Of a stretch of DNA of 64,000 bases, positions 46,901 to 61,900 are shown in pieces (positions within the stretch are counted from its first letter, which is position 1; each line of letters starts with the position of its first letter). Below the pieces are notes generated by a model. The model worked only from the letters and a program-made list of their open reading frames with translations. It searched no databases and was not told the DNA's origin. This DNA is from Sipunculus nudus (Eukaryota; Annelida; Sipuncula; Golfingiida; Sipunculidae): assembly GCA_026874595.1 (NCBI GenBank), contig CM049308.1, positions 22,667,867 through 22,731,866 of the forward strand, read 5' to 3'. The translations under genes and the position numbers were made by a program.

Positions 46901-49900
46901 GATTGAGTGAAACGTAAAAAATGTAAGCCAGTCAGACTCTGTGATAAATACACAGGGGCACAGGCTTACAGTATATAATATCATAGTTACAGCTGTAATA
47001 ACTGGTATCACATGGCAAAGCTTTTTTCTGAAATTTGATATTACTGTACTTTAAACTCTGACCCTTTATAAAGAATTCTTTTACTTTTCTAACAGCTTTG
47101 GCAGTGGAGGCAGAAAATCAAGGAGGTAAGATATTTAAAATCCAAATAAGGCATTGCCTAATTATCTTAAGTTTGTACTTTTTAGTATAAGTTAAGTTTT
47201 TGAATATATATCCATTTTACAAAGATCATATTACATCATCATTGATCATTTTAACCCAGAACTAATTCCTGTACTGCCAACAAGATTGTGTTTTATCATT
47301 ACATTCCCTCCATACATTTAAAAAAAATATAGTTTGGTGGCAGAGATTTCTTTATAAGCATCTGTATCAGACTGATACTATCAGTCAGTCATTTGAAAGC
47401 CTTAAAATATAAGTTCATACTGTATTGTAGTAAAAGTCAGTGTTTTGACAAAGACCAGTTATTTTCCAAAGGGCAAAGGTCATCAATTAAAGGTCAAACT
47501 AATGTATAGAGCCTTGAAATATTAAAAAAAATGTCTGAAATCAGTTATTTGTTGAATATGGTATTATCATAAGTTAAGTTTCACTATTTATTTCCTTCAA
47601 GGTCATCATCATCGAGGTCAAGGTCACGTAGTCCTGAGACAGGGGGAATTCAGCTGATCACAAGCTTTGGTGGAGACAGTTCAGGAGAGGAAGGGAAAGT
47701 TCAAGTGATCCACGGACCGAGTCTCCCTCAGCACATGTTGCCTCGGTCTTTACAAGATTCTGCTAGCTCTCACAAGCCGTCCCGGTCGGTACATCTCTTT
47801 GTTTTTCCTGACTTCTCTGGTGGCTATGTAGGAGGCTTAGTAGGAAAATTGTATATAAACTGCACAGCGGACTCACCTTTGTGGTACAGCCATGTAATAC
47901 ACTGACACTTAAATATACACTCATGGGGTTATCTTGTAACTGACTGACTTTGGTCCCAGTTCAGAACCTGATATGGGTGTTCCATCCTGGATTTGTGTTT
48001 TTAATACGGTAAGTTTAGGTCAAGACCTGGTTCATTTGAACATCATGACCATCATCAAGGTGAGAGGAACTACAGTCAGATATAATGATTCAACTAGGCA
48101 TTGGTCCTTGGGAGGGTTGTAGTTTTCTTGTTATATTGACATTTCTAACATAAATTATCATTTTCCTGAACTGTTGTCTGTGTATCTTTGTGGTGGAATG
48201 TTTTAAAGAACACTAGTTTTATTCAGGGGGACACTGAAATCACATTATAAATAGCAACAATAATGACACATTTATAAAGGAAGAACACAATCAGTTTTAT
48301 GGGTCCAGTTTAATAAATTAATGATTATTTAATAACTAAAACAAACTTCACATTTATGTGACTCATCACTAAAAATAGAGCACTATTGTTTTTATGGTTA
48401 AAAGGTCAAAGGTCACAGGTCAATGTTATACACTAATGTGTTGGTGTTCTACATTACTAGTGTAGTGATGTCCTAAAATAAACTTCTCCCAGCTGAGAGA
48501 ATAACCTTTATGTCATAAATAAACATTACATAATTAAGTGAAAGGTGATGTGTATGTTCTGAGAAAACCAGTTGCAGCAGGGTAGGTTTGCTCCAGTTGA
48601 GTCCAACAAATGGAAATACTGATTCTTAATAGGTATGGGTTTATGTGAAATGTACAAAGAATCAACTGTGGTTGGCTGCATATTTGTGGGGTTAAAATTG
48701 TGAGATTTTCACTTTTCATTGTTTTGGGAGTTTTCCATTTGTAGGATCTCACAATTCAAAAGACCTTTACATTGAGTATGATATTATTATTTGAATCAGT
48801 TATGTCAAATATGTGCACAAAACCTTATTATAAAAAAAAATATTGTTCATAAATGGTAGACAAGGTTTAATATCATTGAAAAGAACAGTCTTTGAACATA
48901 CATGATCTGTGTTAATTCATGATGTCACCCTTTTACTTTTCATTTTTGCCTTCGACAATGGTACATCTTATTTACTAAGGTTTTATTTTTGTGATAATTC
49001 CCTTTTGCAAATCTGAAACCCTTACGAACAAAAAACAACCACAGTATGTTGCATGCTGTGTGATAACTAGATTTTCAGTCACATGTTCTAAGTGGCTGAT
49101 TAGATAGAATGATGATATAATTATATAGAATTTATTTTATGAAAAGATATCATTAGTCTGGTAATGTTTTCCATTGAAATCCAAGGGTATTTTCTGTTTT
49201 CAGGTCTCGGTCAAAGCATTCTCAAGACAGAAGCAGAAGAAACTCAAGGTGGGATCGCCATGGTAACAGGAGGAGGTCAAGTTCATCAAGATCAAGGTCA
49301 AGGTCGCGTTCACACAGACGTCAGAGAACAAGGTCAAAATCCAGAGACCGAGGGTACCGACGTCGCACTCGATCCAACTCAAGGTCGAGGAGATTCACTG
49401 GAGGCAGAAATCGTAGGTCATACTCAAGATCAAGATCTCGTTCTCGTGGTAGGAGGAGAAGTAGATCTCGAAGCCACTCCAGATCTAGGTCAAGATCACG
49501 GAAAAGGTCAAATGTGTCCAGATCAAGGTAAGTGTTGTTTTCCCTAGGGAGAACAGATATTTAAAACATTATGATTGAATAAAAAAAGCTGAATATCTTA
49601 TTTTGAAACCCAAATGAACTAGTCTTTACCACATGTATCCATGAACTTAATATTTGTATCCGCCAAAACGAAGTTTTGCGGATACTATGTTTTTGACCGG
49701 GTTCTGCCGCTGGCGCCGCCGCCGCGGCGTTCATTTCCGGAGAACTCCTCTGAGACTACTGGACGGATTTTTCCGAAACTTACACAAATTATCGGGTCAC
49801 ATGTGAACTGGTGCCTAACCAAGTGACCTTGACCTCTGACCTTTCCTCTCTGCCCAGCGTCCATTTGTGCGTCTGTTTCCACATATAAACCCACATATCT

Positions 49901-52900
49901 CGGGAACCGTTTGACCGATCAAGAAAAAATTTTTTACACAAATGTAGCCCTGGGATAGCTTTATAACATACACAAAAAAAGGTGGGGCCACCTGCAACCA
50001 TGTGTCAGTGGCCATCTGTTCATCTGCCTTGGGTTAAAATCACTGATATCTCTGCAGTGGTTTGACTAATTCACCTAAAATTCGGCATGCGTATACATCC
50101 TAGATAGCTTTCTTGATTTTATGACAGGTGGTGCCACCTACATTCACGTTAACGCGGCAGACATCCAAGCTCATATCTCGGGAACCGTTTGACCAATCAG
50201 GATAAAAAAATTACACAAATGTAGCCCTTGGATAGCTTTATAACATACACAAAAATGGTGGCGCCACCTGCAGCCATTTTTGCACAGCATCCATCTGTTT
50301 GTCTGGCTTAGGTTAAAATCACTCTTATTTCTGCAGTGGTTTGACCAAATTACCTGAAATTCGGCATGGGTATACATCCTGCATAGCTTTCTTGATTTTA
50401 TGACAGGTGGCACCACCTACATTCACGTTCACGCAGTAGACATCCATGCTTATATCTCCAGACTCGTTCAACCAATCAGGAAAAAAATTTTACACAAATG
50501 TAGCCCTTGGATAGCTGTATAACATACACAAAAATGATGGCGCCACCTGCAGCCATTTTTGCACAGCGTCCATCTGTTTGTCTGCCTTGGGTTAAAATCA
50601 CTCATATCTCTGCAGTGGTTTGACCAAATTACCTGTAATTCGGCATGAGTATACATCCTGGAGAGCTTTCTTGATTTTATGACAGGTGGCGTCACCTACA
50701 TTCACGTTCACGCTGCAGACATTAATGCTTATATCTCTGGAACCTTTTGACCAATCAGGAAAAAAATTTACACAAATGTAGCCCTTGGATAACTTTATAA
50801 CATACACAAAAATGGTGGTGCCACCTGCAGCCATTTTTCACAACGTCCATCTGTTTATATGCTGTGGGATAAAATCACTCATATCTCTTCAGTGGTTTGA
50901 CTTTTCCACATGAAATTTTGCATGTGTATACATCTTGAATAGTTTCTTGTTCAGATAACAGGTGGCGCCACCTACAATCATGTTTATGTGGCAGAGATCA
51001 ATTTTAATATGTAACACATGTAACTCTATTTCCCCTTGCCACTCAATCCATGCCTCACCTCACCTGTCCTTCTCTGATTTTGGCGGATACATGTAGTCAC
51101 TTGTCGACTACCCGTATTCTAGTTATACATGTATCTGGAGCCTTAAAAATTTAAGATGAGTTCTCACATATATTAATATAAAATCAGTTTCTTATTATCA
51201 GTTTGATGCAGGTATCCCCTGACACAATACATTTTAGAGCTGAGAAAAAGTTTGCCAAGGATTATACCTCTAAATATTGTTTATTATAGGTCAAGGTCAC
51301 GGTCGCATTCCAAGACCCCGCCCCCACGACCAGTACTGCCAGCACCGACCCTGATCCGTTACAGACAATCCAGCTCGTCCAGCTCATCTTCATCAGATAA
51401 TGATACAGCAGACAGCAGGAAAAATGTTAAGTAAGTGATGTAATGTTCCACAGGTAGTCTCTTGTGGGCGGTACCTTGTATATTCTCTGTGTTGGTTATA
51501 TATTAAACCTCGCCTAACGACCAGTCTCGGTTTAGTGAACATTTGTTCACAGTCTTGATTATTTTTGCTGTGTATTGTCCCCTGCTTTCACGGAACGGGG
51601 GACATTGATTTGGGTTTGTCTGACTGTCCGTCTGTCTGTCCATCTGTCAGGTTTTCGTTTCCTTGAGATAAAATTCCTAAATATAATATAATTTTCTTTC
51701 AAATTTTGGTCAGTGATTGTTCTTAAGCATACCTTGGTTGGGATTGGTTTTTTGGTATCAGTCTGAAATATATTGTCACCAGCTCCAAAACAAAACAAAA
51801 AATTTTCCCTTTTGTTCCCAATTCAGAACTAAAAAAAATAAGACATGGAGACATCTTCAGGGGACAATGAAAACTAATACACAGGCACTTTGACATGTGG
51901 AGACAGCTTCAGTGGAAAATAAAAAAACTTAAACATTCAGAAGGCAAGCATGAAGATCAAAGGAACCAAAAATAACAAGAGGCGGAAGTGGGGGACATGC
52001 TCTGTTGCAGAGCTTTTTGACTGCTGTGTTTGATTGAGTTATATTTGTGTATTTGCAGGACTGAAGCAGCAAAGAATTTGGGTAACAGTACCAACAAATC
52101 CGGAACCAAAGTCAGTAAGACCTTTACCTAACCATCCTAGTCAGAATACCACTTGTTCTCAGCTTGTTTGTTTATTTAGCTTATCCATGTGTTGGGACAG
52201 GCTCCTGAACATTCAGCTCTGTGTTCTCGATACTTTGGCATTATCGGTTAAATCATATCATTGATGCTGTAGTGACTCTGTCATGTGATATATGTAAGAT
52301 CTACAGTTTGTCCAACCATGTGGCGCACATTGGTTTTTGGAGATATATATTTACAAAGTCTATTACCACTGCCAAAGAGGTTACGTTTTTGCAGATGTTG
52401 GTTTGTTTGTCTGCTTTTTGTCTGTTAGTAACATAACTTAAGTAATAAACAGAATTTGATGAAATTTCAGGATAGCTTGGCAGTGATACAAGGAACAGTT
52501 GATTAAATTGTGGGGGTGATCTGGATCATCATCTGGATCCAGGAAATTTTTTTTAGCTCAGCTGACTGTAAGTCATCTGAGCTAAAGCGATCACTCTTTG
52601 TCCGTCATCCATCCGGCAATCTGGCCGTCTGTCCGTTAACAAGGCACAAATCGTAACCACTGGACTTGGAATCTTCTAACTTAACATCCTGAGAGGTTCA
52701 TGAAAAATCTCCTTGGAAACTTGGAATTAGGTCTCTGTTACCCATATTCTTCAAGCTATGGGGCTCCAAAGTGCCCCCCAGAATAATGAAAAATTTGATA
52801 CAAAAGCTCAAGTATCAGAACAACTAATGCATTGATCACCATGATTTTATGTATGGATATTGATTTTTTCCCCCATTTTTGAGACCTTAAAGGATGCAGT

Positions 52901-55900
52901 AATCTGTGAACAGGGCACAAATCGTAAAGACTGCACCTAGAATCTTATGTCTTGACAACCTGGGAGGCCCATGAAAAGTCTCCTTGGAAACCTGGAATTA
53001 GGTCTCTGTTACCCAAAACCTGTGAGTTATGGGGCGTCCAAGTACCTCCCAAGAATAAAAGAAAATTTGATAAAAAAGCTCAAATATCTGAACAACTAAT
53101 GCATTGATCACCATGATTCTTTGCATGGATATTGATCATGGAGTGTTTCATCAATTTCTGCAGACTGGTGGCGCCACCTGTATTTTTTTTTATTTTTACG
53201 ATTTTCCCCCCATTTTTGAGACCTCTAAACATGCGGTCATCTGTGAACAGGCACAAATCATAACTGCTGTACCTTGAATCTTCTTACTTTACATACAGAG
53301 AGGTCTGTGGAAAGTCTCCTTGGAACCTTGAATTAGGTCTCTGTTACCCATATTCTTAAAGCTATGAGGCTCCTAAGCACCCCCAAGAATAATGGAAAAT
53401 TTGATACAAAAGCTCCAGTATCTGAACAACTAATGTATTGATAACCATGATTTTTTGCATGAATATTGTTCATGGAATGTTTCATCACTTTCTGCAGACT
53501 GGTGGCAGCACCTGTATTTTTAGCGAACCTGTGAGCTTATGCGATGGTGTGGCGTCGTCCGTTGTCTATACATTAACCCATACTATCTTGAAAACGGCAA
53601 GAGTTAGCATCATGAAATTTTATGCAAAAATTTAGTCATCTAAAAACTCTATCGGATTTTGCTTATTTTTTGGCTAACTGCATTTTCTTAGATTTTAAAG
53701 GGAAAAAGCTGAAAAAGCTTTAAAAATCTTCTTCTCCGAAATTATTTGGCCAACTTGTTCAATGTTTCACAGGAATGATCCCTGGAACAATCTCTCTCAA
53801 GTTTGTTCGTATGGTTTAAGTTCAATGATTTTTGGCCGAGTTACAGCTAGTTGAACTTAGTCATCTGTCCAAAAAAGCATACTAAACTTACAATCTTAGA
53901 AACGACTGGAGCCATCATCATCAAATTTTATGCCAATGTTGGTCACATGAGTCATATTTGAAATTCAGGTTTTGGTGGCGCCACTTGCATCGGCCTTTTT
54001 TGTACAGGGGTCATCAGTGCCCGTATCATACTGACTGCTACAAAAAACTTCGTCTCTGAAACCATATGGCCAAATTGTTTAATATCACACAGAAATGATC
54101 CTAGGGTAGTGCTTTCTGAAGTTTGTTCAAATGGTCTCAGTTCAGTGACTTTTGGCTGAGTTATGGGAAGCTGAATTTAGTCATATGCCATAACAGCCCA
54201 TTTTAGCTCAGTGGCTACAAAAATCTTCTTCTCAAAAACCACTGGGCCAAATTCTTAAATCTCACACATTAATGATCCTTAGACGTTGATAATTCAAGTT
54301 TGTTCAAATGGTTTTGGTTCATTGATTTTTGGCTGAGTTATGGGAACCTTTACTTAGCCATTTTGCTGTATTTTCCCATATGAGTTTTAAACCTGTTAAA
54401 AGTTTTTTGACTGATGCCACTGAGGCCAATTTGTTTAATATTTTACAAGAATAATCCCCTGAATAATTCTTATAATAATTGTCTTTTATGGTTCCAAAGA
54501 ATGAATTTTGGCTGAATTATAAAGATTGAACTGAGTAATTTTACCATATATGTTAGCTGTGTGTGGCAGATACATCTAGCCTGGAACCAGTTTATCAGCA
54601 TCCGTTACATCATGCCTCCAGGCATTTAGATTTCAGGTTATCTATATGGTTAATATTGACCAGAATGTTTTTTAAAAAATTTAAAAAAAAATGTAGATTT
54701 ATGATTTTAGATATTCCTCATGCCAGGCAATGTTCACAATCACAGGTATATGTTAACCCATATTATTTTGAAAACGACTGGAGCGAGCATCATGAAATTT
54801 AATGCAAAAAATTACCCATCTAAAAAAATCTGCATTTTTTCAGATTTTATAGAGAAAAAGCAAAAAAAAACATTTAAAAATCTTCTCCTCCAAAACGGTC
54901 CAGCCAATTTGTTCAATATTTCACAGAAATAATCTTTAATACCATCTTTCTCAAGTTTGATCAAATGGTTCAATTTCAGTGAATTTTGGCCGAATTACAG
55001 GAAGTTGAACCTTGTCATCTGTCCAAAAAAGCATACTAAAATGACAATCTCAGAAACGACCAGAGCTATTATCATCAAATTTTATGCCAATGTTGGTCAC
55101 ATGAGTCATATATGAAATTCAGGTATTGGTGGCGCCACCTGCATTGACCTTTTTTTGTACGGGGGTCATTGGTCATCTGTATATTAACCCATAATTTCTC
55201 AGGAATAGCAGGAGCTACCATCCCCAGATTTTATGCAAACATCTGTCACATATCAAACATTGTGGGATTCAGCTTATTTTTTGCTATCTTCATTTACCCA
55301 AATTTTATAGGGGGAAAGCTCAAAAACCTTTAAAAGTGTTCTTGTAAAAGGTCCAGCCATATTGTTCAGTATTTTACAGAAATGATCCCAGAGGCAAGCC
55401 CTCTCAAGTTTGTTCAAATGGTTTGCATTTGATGAATTTTAGTGGAGTTAAACGAATCTGAACAGTCATTTGGCCAAGTAAGCATACTGACATAGTTATC
55501 TCAGATATGACAGAAGCTAGCATTACCAAGTATTGTGCAAATGTTGGTAACATGACCCATATTTGAAGTTGCAGATTTTGTGGTGCCACCTACATTGACC
55601 TGTTTTTTATGGGCAAAAACTTAATAATTTTAGCCTCTTTCAGCTTAAAATGTTTATGATGAAACTGTCAAGTTGAATCATTTAATTTTTCAAAAGAATT
55701 ATCCTAGGACATGGTTCTTTCAATCACACAGAAAAGCTTAAGTTGGTCTTATGGCCATTATTATGTCTAACTCAAACTGAGGACTGCAAAACTGTTCTTC
55801 TACAAAATTATTGTTTCAATTATAACTTCTGTAACATGGCACAAAAATTATTCTTAGGTGGCTTTTGTTCAAGTTTACTTGAATGATTTTTAGCAGAAAA

Positions 55901-58900
55901 CTTCTAAGTAAAGATCCAGGGAGGTCAGTAAAATATCTCCTTGGAAACCTGAAATTAGGTCACTGCGACTGATATCCTTCGAGCTATGGGGCTTGAAAGT
56001 ACCCCCTGGTATTGTAAAACTTCGATACAAAACCTCCAATATCTTGATAATGAATGCATGGTTTGTCATGAATCCTGCCTTGAATATTGACCATGACTAG
56101 TTTTGTCAGTTTCTGAAACGTGGTGGTGCCACCTGTATTTTTTCCTATTTTAACGAATATTTTTCTATTTATTTACTATAAAATTAAAACAGTCATGTCA
56201 TTTTCTCAGCTGTGATTACATCAGCTGTGATCCAAAAACCTGGTGTGTTTATTGATCACAAGATTGTTACAATAATCCTAATGCTGCAAGTTCAAGGATA
56301 TTAAGTTCTAAGATTTTTTGGTCACAAGGTCATTGGTAAAGGTCACAGGACTGTCATTCTGAAAAAATTTCTTTAAAAATATCCTTATAGACAAATTCAG
56401 CTAAGCGTCGAGACCAATGGGTCCCAAGTTGTGTTGTGTGCACCCATGCCAGAATTTCAGCAGTGATGTTTGTGTGATTCTTTCTTATTCAAAATGTTTA
56501 GTACCTGCATTGTTCATATACATGAGAAGTAATGGTCTAGCATTGAAGCATTATACCTGGTGTATTTCCCAATGCACAGGTTCGCATTAGGCCTGTAGGC
56601 CTTGTTTCAATTTATACCAATTTTTTTCTCTATTTTTGAGACCTTAAAAGATGCGGTCATCTGTTAACAGGGCACAAATCGTAACTGCCCGACCTGGAAT
56701 CTTCTAACTTTACAAACAGAGGTCCATAAAAAGTCTCCTTGGAAACTTTGAATTAGGCCTCTGTTGCCCATATTCTTCAAGCTATGAGGCTCTGAAGTAC
56801 CCTCCAGAATAATGAAAAATTCCATTCATAAGCTCAAGTATCTGAACAACTTATACATTGAGCACCATGATTCTTTGCATGGTTATTGATCATGGAGTGT
56901 TTCATCAGTTTTTGCAGACTGGTGGTGCCACCTGTATTTTTTCGATTTTTTAGGATTTTTTCTCTATTTTTTACACTTTAAATGATGCGGCCATCTGTTA
57001 ACAGGGCCCAAATCATAACTGCTAGACCTGGATCTTCATACTTTAAAACCGGAGAGGTCCATGAAAAGTCTCCTTGAAAACCTTGAATTAGGTCTCTGTT
57101 ACCCATATTCTTCAAGCTATGGGGCTCTGAAGTACCCCCCAGAATAATGAAAAATTTGATACAAAAGCTCAAGTATCTGAACAACTAATGCATTGATCAA
57201 CATGAATTTTTTTGCATGGATATTGATCATGATGTGTTACATCAGTTTTTCGAGACTGGAAAGACTTATTGTCAACATGTCAGTCAGCTGAGCGTCATGA
57301 CCCATGGGTCACTTGTATGGAAAATGCTGTGTTTCCGACAATGCCAAATGGGGGTAATGAGCTGCCTTGGTGGAGGTCTGTGCTCTCTGAGTGCTTTTCT
57401 AGTTTTGATAAGATACCTGTCAGTAAATCAACCAGGTACTTTGGCAGTTATTTATAAAGAAACCACCACCAAAGCTTGCTAAGAATTAGAGTGAAACATT
57501 TAACTTTATATATAAGAAAACAGTATGTTTTTTCATAACAAATTGACTAAAGTGTCAGTGTCAAGGACACTTTTTAACAGATGTTGATTGGGTGATGAGA
57601 ATGCATGATACCATGAATATCATCATCAACTAACAGATGCAATTCTGTGCTGTAACTTCATGAGGAAACATCAAGGAAGTTGCAAAGTATACATACAATA
57701 AATTTTAATGAAGTATTTAATTCTCTACTGCCAGTGTGCACATAATTTTCTGCCTGTGTAAAATAGTGGACAGGAATATCAGCATTTCATAATTATTGCT
57801 GAAAACAAATGGGGGCCCCCTGGTGGGACAGACTATAGTAGGGCTGTAATGATTCAATGATACATACAAATGCATACTCAGATAACTTATTGGTATCATA
57901 AGATATCATCAGGTATCATTATGTTGATGGTATATCATCATCTGACAGAAAGTCTGACATTTAACCAACAACTTGCGTTATTTCATAGTCAGCAGCCCAG
58001 CTCATTGAAGGCAAAACACCATTGGCTGTAAATCAGTTACTGAGCACCTGATAGGCTAACTGCTGCATTTTCAAACCAATGGAAGGGGCTGTTTCATTAT
58101 TTAGTGTTCCTGAAGGATGGAGCAGTGGCCTGATAAACTTAACCAAAATAGAGCAATGACTTGGAATCTGAATTGCAGCACTAATTATATTTGTCTTATC
58201 ATGTATTGTATCTAGAGTGAAGTATCTTGTTTTGTATTGTGTCGTAAGGTATTGTATCGTTACAGCCCTAATAACTAGGATCTGACTGTTGGAACTATTA
58301 CAGGGCTCCAAGGCCTGTATTTCCTTCACTATCCTGTCATCTAATAGGATCCCTTAAAAGCCCTGTATATCTAACATCCAGCCAATGTGTTCAGCCTACA
58401 GGTCTTGCAATTGAAATTTGGTGTAATTTCAGTCTCAGATGTGTCACAGTCTCAGTTTTGACAGTTTGAATGATTTCACTTTTTGTCTCATGTCTGTGTT
58501 TTACTCTGGTCAATCAAATCCAACATTTGTGATTTATTTGAAGAAAAATTGTTTTTTTTTTGTCTAAGGTATTGTAGAAACCTCTAATATCCTGTATTTT
58601 GATGGAAAGTCAAAAAGTTTTCCCTATTTTTTGCATCAGTTGGGACTGGGAGCCCTATGATAAATATATTAAATTTTATTTCCAGGATTGGAAGGTGCCA
58701 CACTGCCATTAAAATGCCTTTCCATAACTGTAATGTAATCTCTCCACCAGTGGGTTCTGTGGAACATATAAATCACATCTCTTAAAAACCTTGTTCCCTA
58801 TGACTGTACCTCATACATTTTATTTTATTTTTAAATTATTCAGGGATTCCATAGTGTTTCCTCATTTTTTTAGGAAACATTTTGTATTTGTATTTATGAG

Positions 58901-61900
58901 AGTGAATTTGCTGACAAGTGTTGCAAGTCAGACATATAGAGATATGGAAAGGTAGCCACATGTATTTGTGAATTGAAATGATCTTAATTACTTTACTAAC
59001 CCTAGGGGTCATACATTCATGATGACATAGAAATGATAAATATATAATGATTTAATAAGGATTTCATTTAGACATTGATTATTACTCTGATCAATTACAG
59101 CATCTGAATGATGTACATGGCAGTTGTGGTTTCACAAGATCAAGGGTGTAATCATGCTATTTTGTGCATGAATGTGTTTTTCAATTATTGAATGCATAGA
59201 ACATGAATCAGTTCAGCAATTTCTAATAATTCACAATAAATTCAGTTCAATTAAGTCATCAAATGTAACATGTTTCTGGATGGCTTAAGATGGAATGGGA
59301 CAGCACTCTCTGTGGGGGTTATTTACTGGTAGATGTCAGGATAATTGGGGGGGGGGGTGAGAACAACAGCTGGCAACATTTAAAACAAGAGGCCAACTGG
59401 CTTCTGAGGTCTAGGGATAGAACACAGCACTCACACAGCTTGGAGATTGTGTGTTCCAATCTTGGTAGACACGGTAAACTTTTGCAATAATCCCCCACCC
59501 AGGATGAGCTCTGTGCAGGCTTAATGGGGAACCTGTGCCACAGACAAGTCCCTCACAAACAAGTGTGCCTTTCAGGGGTTCCTCAGTGGCGTGACTTGCC
59601 AATTGGGGAAAATTACACACCCAGGACCTGGCAGTGCAGTAGTCACCGGGCCTGGTTAACACCAGGATATAAAATGAGAGGAAGCATGTACTATCACCCT
59701 ATCTATCACTTAGTGTGAAACTGGAATGGAATTCTGGAGATGTATATACTTAGTTTAACTAGCATTCAAAAATGTAGGTGGTTACCTCCAACAGGAAATT
59801 ATTTTAAAAGAAATGACAATAGGGCCAGGAATAAAACTTCCAGGGGATGGGACAGTTTTGCTGGCACTCTTTGATTATGTAGTGTGCACTCCATTATACC
59901 TTCATGGTTCAGCTTACTCTTACCCTTACACTTGACAGCTTACACTTACACTTGACAGCTTACACTTGACAGCTAAAGCTTGTCACAGGGTCTAGTGCCC
60001 TAATTCTACTGCTATTGTTGAACATTCTTTGAGGGGGGAGATGATATTGTATACAGAATGTGGCCACTTGAATGAAGGACATTCAGTCATTTGACTGGAT
60101 TCTTCATTATAATATGTATTCTGTTGACTAATGATGACAGTCCATTAGAACAGTCTAAAAATATAAATAGGTAATGGAAGTTCATGAACTTAGGCTGTAT
60201 CTGTACTTGGTTCACATGTAATCCTGAAGTAATATGCTTTGCATCCACACATTGCATTATAAAAGCTTGAATCAGTTTATTCATTACATTGTGAGTTTGC
60301 TGTCTAAACTTAGTTTGTAATATGATTGACAGTGCTGCAACAATGAAATGCAATACCCCAAAATGCATGTTAGACATACAGACTAGAAACAGTTTGGTTT
60401 TATGCACTAGGAAACAGTTTAATGTAAACCAGATTAAAATAAAATTAAACTACTGTAGACCTCCTCACAGGGGGACTAGAGTTAACATAACTGATCCAGA
60501 TAAGTGACCTTTTGCAGACAGTTATCAGGTTCACTATCTGTGTTATTTCCTAGTCTAGATAATGGCCTCAGAGGTTCATGAGGATTCATCTCCAGTATCA
60601 GACTCTTGGCTTTTATGTGTGAAAAATCTCATTTGATTGTTGGGGGTGGAGTTCTAATATGAAATCATATTGCTGTGTAAAAATTTGTTCTTACTGCTTA
60701 AGATTGAATTTAAAATACAAGAAACTTCTAAACATGTTCAAGACATCCATTTATAAGTAATGATTATTTTTTCTGAATTATTCTAACTAGAGTTAGAGAT
60801 CAGATGGCCTGTTCAAGTGCATTTCTAATTGCTTTACATTCAAAACAATATACAGTTGTATCAAAATTCATATTTCCATACAAATCACTTTACTAAGGAT
60901 TAAACAGCATATATTTCTAATGCAGTTTGTGCGTTATTTAAACAAAATGAACAGTATTTCATCAAGACAGTTATTTAAAAAAAAACATTCCATTTCAGGC
61001 CGTCATAACCATATTTTCCCACTAATTTTGATAAATGGTTCGACATTGGGACCTTTATTTTATATTGAGTTCCTTTGTTAGGCCAGCCACTTGTAATCAG
61101 TGTCTAATATAAAGCATAAACTGTTAGTAGTAAGACAATACATTATTTAAGACCAATCATATACCATATCAACAAAGTATTGATTTAAATGGATATGTTG
61201 ATCCAGCCCTAATTTAAATCTGCATTATTAATTTAAATCACTCAAAGTATCTGTTTAATGAAACACTGTTATGTGTTTCATCCATGATGTAAAGTTGATT
61301 ATTTTGTTCTTACACCATCCTTTGGTTTAAGATAATTTGGGATTAGGTGTTAGGTTAATGTTTGTCCAAAATTGTCATCTCTATGGTTTCTTACAGAACA
61401 GAAAATCTGTGGATTTGAAAACCACTATTAAAAAATCCACAGAAACATAAGACATGCTAAAAAATTTAGTAGGAGTGGCAGAGTGAAGTTTAGCAATATG
61501 ATTTAGTCAGCTTGATTTTTGTTAATGGTGTGAGGGTATTTTCAGGGCGGCATCTCGGCAGCTGAGAAGCTCAAGAGGAGGATGCAGTTGGCGTTAAACA
61601 AGCAACGTAAGTATAAATGAAAGCAGCTTCTGATTTGGAGACTCAAATCCAGCACAGAAGATTGGTGTCCTGAAATGCTGAATGTTATTATATATACCTA
61701 AATCACTTTTTTTACAGATAAAAATATCTTTATAAATACCCCTGGACATTGTGATATCCCCCTAAGTTTATATACAAAACAGTCAACATCCAAGACCATG
61801 CTGAATGCTTTGGCAGGAAAAACATTTTAAATTCTGCAGATTAAGCATGGTTGCAGTGTTTCCTAGAATTCCTAGAATATACAGAAAGATGGTAGGTGCC

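Larger units (their letters stand above)
52111..61545 (+). other. CLASRP intron 15 (9.4 kb)
   Basis: The largest intron of the gene. About half of it (52.55-57.3 kb) is Helitron-like repeat. A possible SINE lies near 59.4 kb. The rest (57.5-59.2 and 59.8-61.5 kb) shows no recognised feature. Confidence 0.85.

Noticed and set aside
49164-49547. 127-aa ORF rich in Q, G and D
   Set aside because: Wrong frame of CLASRP exon 13; the correct frame gives the RS domain.
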